Shown here in pieces: positions 51,226 to 60,883 of a stretch of DNA of 64,000 nucleotides. Origin of the DNA: Planktophila sp965267775 (GTDB lineage Bacteria; Actinomycetota; Actinomycetes; Nanopelagicales; Nanopelagicaceae); NCBI GenBank assembly GCA_965267775.1, contig OZ254140.1:558001-622000 (forward strand). The letters run 5' to 3'. The notes under the pieces were generated by a model, which was given only the letters and a program-made list of their open reading frames with translations, was not told the DNA's origin and made no database searches. The position numbers and the translations under genes were made by a program. The number at the start of each line of letters is the position of its first letter. Positions within the stretch are counted from its first letter, which is position 1.

Positions 51226-52164
51226 ATGAGTAGAGAACACCGTACGCTCGTCGTGCCTGAAAGCGTTGCTGGCGAACGTATCGACAGCGCGCTTACCCGT
51301 GTTCTCGGCCTCTCCCGTACCTCTGTTGTAAAGCTCCTGGAAGAGGGAGATATTCGCAGCAACAATAAGCCGATTACTAAATCTGAACGCGTTACAACCG
51401 GCCAGGTAATCGATGTCTTAATGCCAGAAGAGATTAATACAGATCCAATTCCACCGACGCCTTTAGAGGGCCTCTCCATTATCTATAACGATGATGAGAT
51501 TGTCGTCGTTGATAAGCCGGTCGGATGTGCTGCACACCCTGCTCCGGGATGGACGGGTCCAACTGTCATTGGCGCCCTTATTGCTGCTGGTTACACGATC
51601 TCTACCAGTGGTCCCGCAGAACGTTCCGGAATTGTTCATCGCCTCGATGCAGGTACAAGCGGCCTCATGATTGTTGCTAAGACCGACCGCGCATATCTCA
51701 AGCTAAAAGATATGTTTCGCGATCATGATGTTGAGAAAACTTATCACGCACTTGTCCAGGGACATATGGATCCATCAGAGGGAACAATCGATGCACCTAT
51801 CGATCGCCACCCAACACAGGATCACCGTTTCGCTGTAGTGGCAGATGGAAAAGAGAGCATTACTCATTACGAGGTAATCGAGTTCTATCGCTCTGTCTCC
51901 ATGGTTAAAGTTGAACTCGAGACAGGTCGCACTCATCAGATTCGCGTCCACTTCTCAGCACTTGGCCATCCGCTTGTCGGAGATACGACATATGGCGCAG
52001 ATCCGGTCTTGGGTAAGTCACTCGCCATGCGTCGACCATGGCTGCACGCACTGGAACTTCGCTTTAACCATCCCGTCAGTGGCGAAGCTCTCGTTCTGAG
52101 CGCTCCATATCCACCTGACCTTCAGGCTTCTCTCGCCTTGTTATCGGAGGCGGTTCTCCCATAA
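51226..52164 (+). CDS. rluD: RluA/RluD-family 23S rRNA pseudouridine synthase
   Basis: This is a 312-residue protein with an N-terminal S4 RNA-binding domain (ERIDSALTRVLGLSRTSVVKLLEEGDI, about 14-75) and the RluA catalytic domain. The active-site aspartate is in HRLDAGTSGL, and VVDKPVGCAAHPAPG and ETGRTHQIRVHFSALGHPLVGD are typical. RluD modifies uridines of helix 69 in 23S rRNA. The assignment to RluD rather than a sister paralogue depends on the S4 domain and the lspA neighbour. ATG with AAGGA 6 bases upstream. Confidence 0.92.
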   Translation: MSREHRTLVVPESVAGERIDSALTRVLGLSRTSVVKLLEEGDIRSNNKPITKSERVTTGQVIDVLMPEEINTDPIPPTPLEGLSIIYNDDEIVVVDKPVGCAAHPAPGWTGPTVIGALIAAGYTISTSGPAERSGIVHRLDAGTSGLMIVAKTDRAYLKLKDMFRDHDVEKTYHALVQGHMDPSEGTIDAPIDRHPTQDHRFAVVADGKESITHYEVIEFYRSVSMVKVELETGRTHQIRVHFSALGHPLVGDTTYGADPVLGKSLAMRRPWLHALELRFNHPVSGEALVLSAPYPPDLQASLALLSEAVLP

Positions 52165-52195
52165 AGGGATAAGTAGGGGATAAGGTGCTCCCATA

Positions 52196-55100
52196 ATGTC
52201 ATCTGAAGATCAATCAGCTTCACGGGCATCGACGCAAGACTCCTTTGTACATCTACATGTACATACCGAGTACTCGATGCTCGATGGTGCCGCGCGCGTA
52301 GGCGAACTCGTTAAAGAAGTTGCCCGCCAAGAGATGCCGGCTATCGCGATGACAGATCACGGAAATGTCTTCGGCGCATTTGATTTCTATAAGCAGGCAA
52401 CTAAAGCGGGCGTTAAGCCCATTATCGGTATCGAAGCCTATGTAGCTCCTGAATCGCGTCACGATAAGAAGCGCGTGCAATGGGGCGATGGCGGCGAAGA
52501 CGATGTCTCTGGTGGTGGCGCATATACCCACATGACAATTTTGGCTGAAAATAATCAAGGCCTCGGCAATCTCTTCAAGCTCTCATCTCTTGCCTCACTT
52601 GAAGGTTATTACTACAAGCCACGTATGGATCGAGAGCTCTTAAGTAAGTATGCAGATGGCTTGATTGCAACAACAGGGTGTCCAGGTGGAGAGATTCAAA
52701 CCCGACTACGTATGGGCAAATATAAAGAGGCGCTTCGTGCAGCTAGTGATTACCGAGATATCTTCGGTGCGCAGAACTTCTTCCTTGAGTTGATGGATCA
52801 CGATATCGATATCGAAAATCGCGTCAAAGCAGATTTGATGAAGCTCGGTAAAGATCTGAAACTTCCACTCCTTGCAACCAATGATCTCCACTACACACAC
52901 CATGAAGATGCCGATGCTCATGCCGCTCTGCTCTGTGTGCAATCGGGATCAACCTTGGCAGATCCGAAGCGATTTAAATTTGATAATTCAGAGTTCTATG
53001 TAAAGACCGCCGCACAGATGCGCGAGCTCTTTAAAGATACTCCCGATGCATGCGATAACACCTTGCTGATTGCTGAACGTTGCAATGTCACTTTGCGCGA
53101 AGGTGAAAACTTGATGCCTCGTTTTGAGGTGCCGAAGGGTGAAACGGAAGATTCTTGGTTGCGCTCTGAATCCTTACGTGGACTCCAGGAAAAGCTGGGT
53201 GATCGGCTTACAGAGGAGCATTCCAAGCGCTTAGATTATGAACTCGGCGTAATGATCACGATGGGCTTCCCGGGTTACTTCCTTGTTGTTGCTGACCTTT
53301 GTAATCATGCAAGAAAAGTTGGCATCCGTGTAGGTCCTGGTCGTGGATCTGCTGCAGGTTCTCTCGTTGCCTATGCACTTGGAATTACCGGACTTGATCC
53401 CATCGAACACGGCCTGCTCTTCGAGCGATTCCTTAATCCAGAACGTATCTCTATGCCGGATATCGATCTCGACTTCGATGAACGTCGCCGCGCAGAGATG
53501 ATTCGATATGCAACAGAGAAGTACGGTGAAGATCGCGTGGCCCAGATCATCACCTACGGAACAATTAAGTCAAAGCAAGCGCTGAAAGATTCAACCCGAG
53601 TTCTCGGATACCCATATGCAATTGGTGAGAAGTTAACAAAGGCACTTCCGCCATCTGTTATGGGTAAGGACATCACTCTCGGTGGCGTCTTCGATCCAAA
53701 GGATTCTCGCTACGGCGAAGCAGGCGAGTTTCGCCAGCTTTATGAGAGCGATGTTGATTCTAAGCGCGTGGTCGATCTTGCAAAGGGTCTTGAAGGCTTG
53801 AAGCGCCAGTGGGGAGTCCACGCAGCAGGCGTGATTCTCTCGCGCGATCCATTGCTTGATGTCATTCCAATCCATCGCCGCGAATCAGATGGCTCAATCA
53901 TTACCCAATTTGATATGGGTGCCTGTGAGGCAACCGGCCTTCTCAAGATGGACTTCCTTGGACTTCGAAATCTCTCAGTCCTCGATGACACTCTTGCAAA
54001 TATTAAAGAGAATCAAAATATCGATGTAGTTCTTGAAGATCTCCCACTTGCAGATCAGAAGACCTTCGAACTTCTCTCACGTGGAGATACTCTCGGCGTA
54101 TTCCAGCTCGATGGTGGCGGAATGCGCTCCCTTCTTCGCGCAATGTCACCTGACTCTTTTCAAGATATCTCTGCGGTGATTGCGCTCTACCGTCCAGGGC
54201 CGATGGGTGAGAACTCGCATAATGATTACGCCGATCGCAAGAACGGTCGTAAGAAAGTTGAACCAATCCACCCCGAGCTCTCTGAAGCGTTACAGAATAT
54301 TTTGGGCGATACCTACGGTTTGATCGTCTACCAAGAACAAGTAATGGCGATTGCACAAAAGGTTGCAGGCTTTACCCTCGGACGCGCAGATCTCTTGCGT
54401 AAGGCGATGGGTAAGAAGAATAAGGAGATCCTCGATAAGGAGTACGTCCCATTCGAAGCCGGCATGAAGGCAAATGGATTCTCCGAGGTTGCTATCAAGC
54501 GCCTCTGGGAAGTTCTGATCCCATTCTCTGATTACGCATTTAACCGGGCTCACTCTGCAGGATATGGAGTTGTCTCTTTCTGGACTGCTTATCTCAAGGC
54601 GAACTTCCCAACTGAATATATGGCAGCACTTCTCACATCGGTTCGCGATGATAAAGATAAGTCAGCTCTCTATCTCTCAGAATGCCGTCGCATGGGCATC
54701 AAGGTCTTGCCGCCAGATGTCAATGAATCTAATGCCGAGTACACACCTCGTGGTCGAGATATTCGCTTTGGTCTTGCTGCAATCCGAAACGTTGGCGAAG
54801 GCGTTGTTGCATCGATTAAGGCATCGCGAACCACTAAGGGAAACTTCACATCATTTGGAGATTTCTTAGCGAAGGTAGATGCGCAAGTCTGCAATAAGAA
54901 GACGATTGAATCGCTCATCAAGGGTGGAGCCTTTGATGAGCTGAAACATCCTCGTAAAGGTTTGATGACAATTCACCTCGAGGCGATTGACTCGGTGATC
55001 GAAACCAAGCGCGCAGAGGCTATTGGTCAATTTGATCTCTTCGGGGGAGAGACTGCATCAGATATGGCGGGTCTTGAAGTCGAGATTCCTCAGAGCGAGT

Positions 55101-55729
55101 GGGATAAATCAACGCTCCTTGCATTTGAACGAGAGATGCTCGGGCTCTATGTTTCAGATCATCCGCTTCTAGGCGTTGAGCATGTCTTGCGCTCACATAC
55201 CGATATGTCCATCAGCCAGCTCCTCGATGAAGGAGTTCCAGATGGCATGGTCACAGTGGGTGGATTGATTACCGGTGTTCAACGTAAAGTTTCTCGTAAT
55301 GGCGATTCATGGGCTGTTGTAAATATTGAAGATCTTGAAGGCTCAATTGAAGCTCTCTTCTTCTCAAAGACCTACAACCAATACGCACTCTCTCTTACTG
55401 AAGATCGTGTAGTAGTAATCCGAGGTCGATTCTCACGCAGCGACGAGCAGGTGCGCTTCACTGCGATGGAGATGTCGATGCCAGATATCACCAGCGGTCC
55501 CACTGGACCTCTTCTCATCTCACTTCCTGCAGCCCAAGTGACGCCACCTATCGTTGAACGCATGAAAGAGATTCTCAAATCTCACCCTGGAAAGCGTGAA
55601 GTCCATCTCCATGTTGTCGATACGCAAAAATCAACTGTGCTAAAGGTCGATGCTCACGTCACTGCGTCCCCTAGTTTGAGCGCTGATCTCAAGGCAATCT
55701 TGGGACCAGATTGCATCGTTCGCGGCTAA
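52196..55729 (+). CDS. dnaE: Replicative DNA polymerase III alpha subunit DnaE1
   Basis: This is the 1177-residue chromosomal replicase. The N-terminal PHP domain retains metal-binding residues (HLHVHTEYS, MTDHGNVFG), consistent with PHP-dependent proofreading in actinobacteria. The catalytic aspartates are in MPDIDLDFDERRR. YRPGPMGENSH and RAHSAGYGVVSFWTAYLK follow, then an OB fold (about 985-1070) and the C-terminal tail-binding region. A TAAGGT box (52181-52186) lies 9 bases before the ATG, giving a very short leader if used. It is the second C-family polymerase of the window, beside dnaE2. Confidence 0.97.
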   Translation: MSSEDQSASRASTQDSFVHLHVHTEYSMLDGAARVGELVKEVARQEMPAIAMTDHGNVFGAFDFYKQATKAGVKPIIGIEAYVAPESRHDKKRVQWGDGGEDDVSGGGAYTHMTILAENNQGLGNLFKLSSLASLEGYYYKPRMDRELLSKYADGLIATTGCPGGEIQTRLRMGKYKEALRAASDYRDIFGAQNFFLELMDHDIDIENRVKADLMKLGKDLKLPLLATNDLHYTHHEDADAHAALLCVQSGSTLADPKRFKFDNSEFYVKTAAQMRELFKDTPDACDNTLLIAERCNVTLREGENLMPRFEVPKGETEDSWLRSESLRGLQEKLGDRLTEEHSKRLDYELGVMITMGFPGYFLVVADLCNHARKVGIRVGPGRGSAAGSLVAYALGITGLDPIEHGLLFERFLNPERISMPDIDLDFDERRRAEMIRYATEKYGEDRVAQIITYGTIKSKQALKDSTRVLGYPYAIGEKLTKALPPSVMGKDITLGGVFDPKDSRYGEAGEFRQLYESDVDSKRVVDLAKGLEGLKRQWGVHAAGVILSRDPLLDVIPIHRRESDGSIITQFDMGACEATGLLKMDFLGLRNLSVLDDTLANIKENQNIDVVLEDLPLADQKTFELLSRGDTLGVFQLDGGGMRSLLRAMSPDSFQDISAVIALYRPGPMGENSHNDYADRKNGRKKVEPIHPELSEALQNILGDTYGLIVYQEQVMAIAQKVAGFTLGRADLLRKAMGKKNKEILDKEYVPFEAGMKANGFSEVAIKRLWEVLIPFSDYAFNRAHSAGYGVVSFWTAYLKANFPTEYMAALLTSVRDDKDKSALYLSECRRMGIKVLPPDVNESNAEYTPRGRDIRFGLAAIRNVGEGVVASIKASRTTKGNFTSFGDFLAKVDAQVCNKKTIESLIKGGAFDELKHPRKGLMTIHLEAIDSVIETKRAEAIGQFDLFGGETASDMAGLEVEIPQSEWDKSTLLAFEREMLGLYVSDHPLLGVEHVLRSHTDMSISQLLDEGVPDGMVTVGGLITGVQRKVSRNGDSWAVVNIEDLEGSIEALFFSKTYNQYALSLTEDRVVVIRGRFSRSDEQVRFTAMEMSMPDITSGPTGPLLISLPAAQVTPPIVERMKEILKSHPGKREVHLHVVDTQKSTVLKVDAHVTASPSLSADLKAILGPDCIVRG

Positions 55730-55758
55730 TCGCGTCGCATCAGGGCGCACTCGCAACG

Positions 55759-55764
55759 TAGAAT
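55759..55764 (+). promoter_or_regulatory. -10 box of the his unit (leaderless)
   Basis: TAGAAT ends exactly 6 bases before the hisD ATG at 55771, so transcription is expected to begin at the start codon. No -35 resemblance and no ribosome site are visible. Confidence 0.5.
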
Positions 55765-55770
55765 AGGCAC

Positions 55771-57078
55771 ATGTTGCGTCGCGTCGATCTCCGAGGAAAG
55801 CACCTCACCAAGGATCAATATCAGCGCGAGCTCCCACGCGCCACACTCGATGTTGCCGCTGCGATGGTTGCAATCGAACCCATTCTCCACCGCGTAAAGA
55901 CCGGTAATGAATCTGACCTCATCGCTCTTGCAGAGCAATTTGATGGGGTGAAGCCAGCCTCAATTCGTGTCCCGCAGTCAGCCCTTGATCAAGCACTTGC
56001 AGCGTTAAATCCTGAGATTCGTACCGCTCTCGAAGTATCTGCCGATCGCATCCGCAAGGTTCACGCCTCACAGAAGCGAGATGAAAAGAAGGTCACCGTT
56101 GTCGATGGTGGCGTTGTAAGCGAAAAGTGGATACCTGTAGATCGCGTAGGTCTGTATGTTCCCGGCGGTCGCGCCGTCTATCCAAGCTCTGTATTAATGA
56201 ATGTAATACCGGCGCAGATTGCAGAAGTTCCTAGCATCGCCGTTGCCTCACCACCGCAAGTTGAAAATGGTGGACTTCCACACCCAACGATTCTTGCAGC
56301 ATGCGCTCTCCTTGGTATCACGGAGGTCTATGCAATCGGTGGCGCACAAGCAGTTGCTCTCTTTGCCTATGGAATGGATGGGGTGGCGGCAAAGTGTGAC
56401 CTCGTGACAGGGCCAGGAAATATTTATGTTGCCGCGGCCAAGCGCGCCTTGCGAGGAATTATTGGAATTGATTCTGAGGCAGGTCCAACTGAGATTGCAA
56501 TTCTTGCAGATAAGAGCGCAATTGCCGCTGATGTGGCAACTGATCTCATAAGCCAAGCAGAGCACGACGTTATTGCTGCTGCAGTTCTGGTAACTGATTC
56601 TTCAGAATTAATCGACGCTGTACATGTGGAACTTGAAAAGCGCGTACCGCTGACTCGCCACACTGATCGAATTCGCACAGCACTTACAGGAATTCAATCC
56701 GCTGCCGTCCTTGTTGACTCTATTGAGCAAGGTCTCGATGTCGTCAACGCATATGCTGCTGAGCACCTAGAAATTCAGACTCTCAATGCTCGCACCGATG
56801 CAGAGAAGATTCGCAATGCAGGAGCGGTATTTATTGGACGTTTCTCACCAGTCTCTCTCGGTGATTACTCTGCAGGTTCAAACCACGTACTTCCAACAGG
56901 TGGTTGCGCTTGCCATAGCAGCGGCCTCTCTGTGCAATCTTTCTTAAAGGGCATTCACTACATCGAATATGCAGAGAAGGCCTTTACCGATATTGCTCCT
57001 ACAGTTATTACTCTCGCAAATGCAGAAGATCTACCTGCGCATGGGGAAGCTATCTCTGCAAGGTTTGAATCGTTATGA
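55771..57078 (+). CDS. hisD: Histidinol dehydrogenase
   Basis: HisD carries out the last two oxidations from histidinol to histidine with NAD and zinc. The 435-residue protein shows VGLYVPGGRAVYPSS, GGAQAVALFAYG, VTGPGNIYV, AGPTEIAI, QAEHD with its zinc residues and the late SAGSNHVLPTGG motif. It is the first gene of the his run and overlaps hisC by ATGA. The predicted start coincides with the ATG (leaderless). Confidence 0.97.
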   Translation: MLRRVDLRGKHLTKDQYQRELPRATLDVAAAMVAIEPILHRVKTGNESDLIALAEQFDGVKPASIRVPQSALDQALAALNPEIRTALEVSADRIRKVHASQKRDEKKVTVVDGGVVSEKWIPVDRVGLYVPGGRAVYPSSVLMNVIPAQIAEVPSIAVASPPQVENGGLPHPTILAACALLGITEVYAIGGAQAVALFAYGMDGVAAKCDLVTGPGNIYVAAAKRALRGIIGIDSEAGPTEIAILADKSAIAADVATDLISQAEHDVIAAAVLVTDSSELIDAVHVELEKRVPLTRHTDRIRTALTGIQSAAVLVDSIEQGLDVVNAYAAEHLEIQTLNARTDAEKIRNAGAVFIGRFSPVSLGDYSAGSNHVLPTGGCACHSSGLSVQSFLKGIHYIEYAEKAFTDIAPTVITLANAEDLPAHGEAISARFESL

Positions 57079-58166
57079 GTAAGTGGCCAGAGTGGCTTCC
57101 ATTAAGCGATCGCTTGCGCCCGCTCTCACCATACGGCGCTCCACAGCTACCAGCTGATGCCGTTCTCAATACCAACGAGAATCCATTCCCACTCTCTGAC
57201 GCTCTCGCATCAGCTATCGCATCACGTGTCGAGAGCGTTGCGCGCAATCTCAATCGTTATCCAGATCGAGATGCCAACGCCCTTCGAAGCGGCCTCGCAG
57301 CGTTCATCAATTCTCAGTCAGAGTGCGATTTTTCGCTAGATAACATCTGGGCTGCCAATGGAAGTAACGAGATTATTCAATCTCTCTTCCTCGCCTTTGG
57401 AGATAAGGGAGCAATTGGATTTACGCCCTCTTATTCAATGCACCCTCTCATTGCTCGAGTCACAAATTCACCATGGAGCGATGGGCGACGCAGAGAAGAT
57501 TTCTCGCTCGATATATCAATGGCGCGTGAAGATATAGCAAAGAGTGGCGTTGCACTGACATTCATCACAACTCCCAATAATCCAACAGGAAGCTCGGTCA
57601 CAATCGCTGAGATTGAAGAGCTTGCAGGAATCGTTCCAGGACTACTTGTGGTCGATGAGGCCTACGCTGAATTCTCTGATGAAGTATCTGCAGTTACATT
57701 AATTGAGAGATTTCCCAATGTTATCGTCATTCGCACTATGAGCAAGGCTTTCTCTTTTGCCGGCGTCCGCCTTGGATACCTCGTCGCCGATGCATCGGTG
57801 ATCAGCGCACTCTTCTTAGTGCGACTTCCTTATCATCTCAGCGCCATCACACAGGCTGCAGCAGAGGTAGCACTTGAATATCGCGATGAACTCTTGGGCA
57901 ATGTAGCCACCTTGGTAAGCCATCGCGAGTGGGTCAAGAATGAACTCGAAGAACTTGGTCTGGCAGTAGTTCCAAGCAAGGCGAATTTCCTTCTCTTCTC
58001 AGGATTTGATATTCCAGCTCCAACACTCTGGAAATCACTCTTGGATGCGGGAGTGCTGATTCGTGATGTGGGATTATCAGGTTACTTGCGAGTGACTATC
58101 GGCAGTGAAGCCGAGAATAAATTATTTATCAGCGCGCTCAAGAAGATTCTAAGTACATCTAAGTAG
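57075..58166 (+). CDS. hisC: Histidinol-phosphate aminotransferase
   Basis: HisC transfers an amino group from glutamate to imidazole acetol phosphate. The 363-residue type I PLP enzyme has NTNENPFPLS at the N-terminus, NGSNEIIQ, TPNNPTGS, VVDEAYAEFS and the PLP lysine in TMSKAFSFAGVRLGY. ATGA overlap with hisD and a 19-base gap to hisB, in which AGGGAGAG serves hisB. Confidence 0.96.
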   Translation: MSKWPEWLPLSDRLRPLSPYGAPQLPADAVLNTNENPFPLSDALASAIASRVESVARNLNRYPDRDANALRSGLAAFINSQSECDFSLDNIWAANGSNEIIQSLFLAFGDKGAIGFTPSYSMHPLIARVTNSPWSDGRRREDFSLDISMAREDIAKSGVALTFITTPNNPTGSSVTIAEIEELAGIVPGLLVVDEAYAEFSDEVSAVTLIERFPNVIVIRTMSKAFSFAGVRLGYLVADASVISALFLVRLPYHLSAITQAAAEVALEYRDELLGNVATLVSHREWVKNELEELGLAVVPSKANFLLFSGFDIPAPTLWKSLLDAGVLIRDVGLSGYLRVTIGSEAENKLFISALKKILSTSK

Positions 58167-58185
58167 CAAGAAATAGGGAGAGAAA

Positions 58186-58770
58186 ATGAGAAACGCACGA
58201 GTAGAACGCACAACGAAAGAGTCGAGCGTTCTCGTAGATCTCACACTCGATGGAACCGGTGAAATATCTGTTGATACCGGCGTCCCCTTCTTCGATCACA
58301 TGATGTCTCAGCTCGGAAAGCACTCAGGCTTTAATCTCACCATTAAGACAACAGGCGATATCGATGTTGATTCTCACCACACCGTTGAAGATACCTCTCT
58401 CGCATTTGGTCAGGCTCTTCGTGAAGCGCTCGGTGATAAGTCAGGTATTCGTCGATTCGGCGATGCGATGGTTCCACTCGATGAGGTTCTCGTTCAGGCA
58501 GCGGTAGATCTTTCAGGTCGCCCTTACCTAGTACACCGCCAACCAGAGATTGTTGAACTTATCGGAACTTTTGATACGACTCTTGGCCGCCACATCTGGG
58601 AATCAATTGTTGCTGAAGCGCGTATCGCTCTCCACGTTCGAGTCCTTGAAGGTCGCAACGCTCATCACGTCTTTGAGGCACAGTTCAAGGCAGTTGCACG
58701 CGCACTTCGCGATGCAGTTGCTATTGATGGACGTACAGCGGGAATTCCTTCAACAAAGGGAACTCTTTAA
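58186..58770 (+). CDS. hisB: Imidazoleglycerol-phosphate dehydratase
   Basis: HisB dehydrates imidazole glycerol phosphate at a manganese centre. The 194-residue protein is the monofunctional form without a phosphatase domain. GVPFFDHMMSQLGKHSG, the histidine motif HHTVEDTSLAFGQAL, and the repeat LEGRNAHHVFEAQFKA hold the metal ligands. ATG with AGGGAG upstream. Histidinol-phosphate phosphatase must be encoded elsewhere. Confidence 0.97.
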   Translation: MRNARVERTTKESSVLVDLTLDGTGEISVDTGVPFFDHMMSQLGKHSGFNLTIKTTGDIDVDSHHTVEDTSLAFGQALREALGDKSGIRRFGDAMVPLDEVLVQAAVDLSGRPYLVHRQPEIVELIGTFDTTLGRHIWESIVAEARIALHVRVLEGRNAHHVFEAQFKAVARALRDAVAIDGRTAGIPSTKGTL

Positions 58771-58774
58771 TTCA

Positions 58775-59377
58775 ATGGCAATTGCCATCCTGGATTACGG
58801 TTCTGGAAATCTCCGCTCTGCACTTCGAGCATTTGAACGTGCAGGTAGAGAAGTAGTTCTCACCTCAGATTATGCAACAGCACGTGAAGCTGAAGGTTTA
58901 GTTGTTCCAGGTGTTGGTGCATTCGGTGCATGTATGGCTGGCCTCAAATCCGTACGTGGAGATGAGTTAGTTCGAGAGAGAATTTCACTTGCGCGCCCGA
59001 CGATTGGAATCTGTGTTGGTATGCAGATTCTCTTTGCGCACGGTGTAGAACATGGCGCACACGAGGGCGTGGCAATCTGGCCGGCTACAGTTGAAAAATT
59101 AGAGGCAAAGGTTCTTCCACATATGGGATGGAATACCGTCAATGCAGCAGTGGGAAGTCAGCTCTTTAAGGGAGTTGAAGGCGAGTCCTTCTACTTCGTC
59201 CATTCATATGGAGTAACCGAGAGAAATGAATCATCCGCCCTTCAATCATGGACAGATTACGACTCACGCTTTCTCGCTGCAATCGAAGATGGCGTGATGA
59301 GTGCAACACAATTTCACCCAGAGAAATCTGGCGATGCAGGACTTCACTTAATTAAGAATTGGGTATCGACGCTATGA
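58775..59377 (+). CDS. hisH: Imidazole glycerol phosphate synthase, glutaminase subunit
   Basis: HisH releases ammonia from glutamine for HisF. The ATG at 58775 gives 200 residues. The upstream extension of the frame lies in hisB and is not coding. Motifs: ILDYGSGNLRS at the start, the nucleophile cysteine in GICVGMQILF, and the His-Glu pair in TQFHPEKSGDAG. ATGA overlap with hisA. HisF lies one gene further, so both subunits are made together. Confidence 0.96.
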   Translation: MAIAILDYGSGNLRSALRAFERAGREVVLTSDYATAREAEGLVVPGVGAFGACMAGLKSVRGDELVRERISLARPTIGICVGMQILFAHGVEHGAHEGVAIWPATVEKLEAKVLPHMGWNTVNAAVGSQLFKGVEGESFYFVHSYGVTERNESSALQSWTDYDSRFLAAIEDGVMSATQFHPEKSGDAGLHLIKNWVSTL

Positions 59378-60099
59378 GCTACTTAGAACTCCTCCCTGCT
59401 GTTGATGTTAAAGATGGCCGTGCAGTCCGCTTAGTTCAAGGCGAACTCGATGCCGAGACGGCATATGGATCACCACTCGATGCAGCACTTGATTTTCAGG
59501 CATCAGGCGCTGAGTGGATTCACCTGGTAGATCTCGATGCGGCATTCGGACGCGGTGAAAATAGCGCGCTCCTTGCAGAAGTTGTTGGTCGCCTCGACAT
59601 CAAAGTAGAGCTCTCCGGTGGAATTCGTGACGATGAATCTCTTCAGCGCGCACTTTCCACAGGATGCCGCCGCGTCAACCTTGGAACTGCCGCCCTCGAG
59701 AACCCAGAGTGGACTTCACGCGTTATTGCAGAGTTCGGAGATCGCATCGCAGTAGGCCTCGATGTTCGTGGTCATACATTGGCGGCGCGCGGCTGGACGG
59801 AAGAAGGCGGAAACCTATTTGAAACTATCGAGCGCCTTGAGCGAGATGGTTGTGCGCGTTATGTCGTTACCGATGTTACAAAGGATGGAACTCTAAAAGG
59901 CCCCAACCTCGAACTTCTTAAAGAGGTATGCGCAGCAACGCGAAAGCCAGTGATTGCAAGTGGCGGAATCTCATCGCTCGAAGATATTGCCGCGCTCTCA
60001 GCGCTTCGCCCAATTGGTGTTGAAGGCGCGATCGTTGGAAAGGCGCTCTATGCAGCTGCATTCACTCTTAAAGAAGCTCTGGAGCTAACAAAGAAGTGA
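59374..60099 (+). CDS. hisA: Phosphoribosyl isomerase HisA, PriA-like
   Basis: HisA isomerises ProFAR in histidine synthesis. In many actinobacteria the PriA form also does the TrpF reaction. The 241-residue TIM barrel starts LPAVDVKDGRAVRLVQGE and shows VDLDAAFGRG, ELSGGIRD, and AARGWTEEGG, the arginine-tryptophan loop found in PriA. ITKDGT-like VTKDGTLKGPN and GVEGAIVGKALY complete the barrel. No trpF is seen beside the trp genes here, which agrees with a dual role, although this remains inference. Confidence 0.93.
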   Translation: MSYLELLPAVDVKDGRAVRLVQGELDAETAYGSPLDAALDFQASGAEWIHLVDLDAAFGRGENSALLAEVVGRLDIKVELSGGIRDDESLQRALSTGCRRVNLGTAALENPEWTSRVIAEFGDRIAVGLDVRGHTLAARGWTEEGGNLFETIERLERDGCARYVVTDVTKDGTLKGPNLELLKEVCAATRKPVIASGGISSLEDIAALSALRPIGVEGAIVGKALYAAAFTLKEALELTKK

Positions 60100-60869
60100 G
60101 TCTCTCAGTTCGCATCATTCCCTGCCTCGATGTCACCGATGGTCGAGTAGTGAAGGGTGTTAATTTCACAAATTTGGTAGATGCAGGTGATCCCGTTGAG
60201 ATGGCATCGCTCTATAACTCTGAAGGCGCCGATGAGCTCACCTTCCTCGACATCTCGGCAAGTGTCGCAGGCCGTGAGACAACTCTCGATGTTGTCCGAA
60301 AGACCGCTGAACAAGTATTTATTCCATTGACTGTAGGCGGTGGTATTCGTGCAGTCGAAGATGTCGACCGTTTGTTACGCGCAGGTGCGGATAAAGTTTC
60401 AATCAATACGGCAGCAATTGCTCGTCCTGAACTTATTGCAGAGATTGCAGATCGCTTTGGATCACAAGTACTTGTGCTCTCTGTCGATGCACGCCGTGCA
60501 AATACTGATTCTGGTTTCGAGGTCACAACTCATGGCGGTCGACAGAGCGCATCCCTTGATGCACTCGCCTGGGTAGAGAAGGCATGCGCCCTTGGAGTCG
60601 GTGAGATTCTTCTCAACTCGATGGATGCCGATGGAACGCGAGCAGGATATGACTTAGGCATGATCAAGGCAGTTCGCGCAGTCTCAAAGGTTCCGCTCAT
60701 CGCAAGTGGTGGCGCTGGCACACAAGATGATTTCGCCGCAGCCCTCGATGCTGGAGCAGATGCGCTCTTGGCAGCATCTATCTTCCACTTCGGAGTCCAC
60801 CGCATCGGTGATATTAAGAAGTATCTCGACCGGAGTGGTTATCCAGTGCGCAAGGCCCCGCGCCTCTAA
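60096..60869 (+). CDS. hisF: Imidazole glycerol phosphate synthase, cyclase subunit
   Basis: HisF uses ammonia from HisH to form imidazole glycerol phosphate and AICAR. The 257-residue barrel has catalytic aspartates in IPCLDVTDGRVVKGVNF and LNSMDADGTRAGYD, with TVGGGIRAVEDV and ASGGAG loops for phosphate. The start is GTG at 60096, giving a 4-base overlap with hisA. Confidence 0.97.
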   Translation: MSLSVRIIPCLDVTDGRVVKGVNFTNLVDAGDPVEMASLYNSEGADELTFLDISASVAGRETTLDVVRKTAEQVFIPLTVGGGIRAVEDVDRLLRAGADKVSINTAAIARPELIAEIADRFGSQVLVLSVDARRANTDSGFEVTTHGGRQSASLDALAWVEKACALGVGEILLNSMDADGTRAGYDLGMIKAVRAVSKVPLIASGGAGTQDDFAAALDAGADALLAASIFHFGVHRIGDIKKYLDRSGYPVRKAPRL

Positions 60870-60883
60870 GGCAGAATACGACT

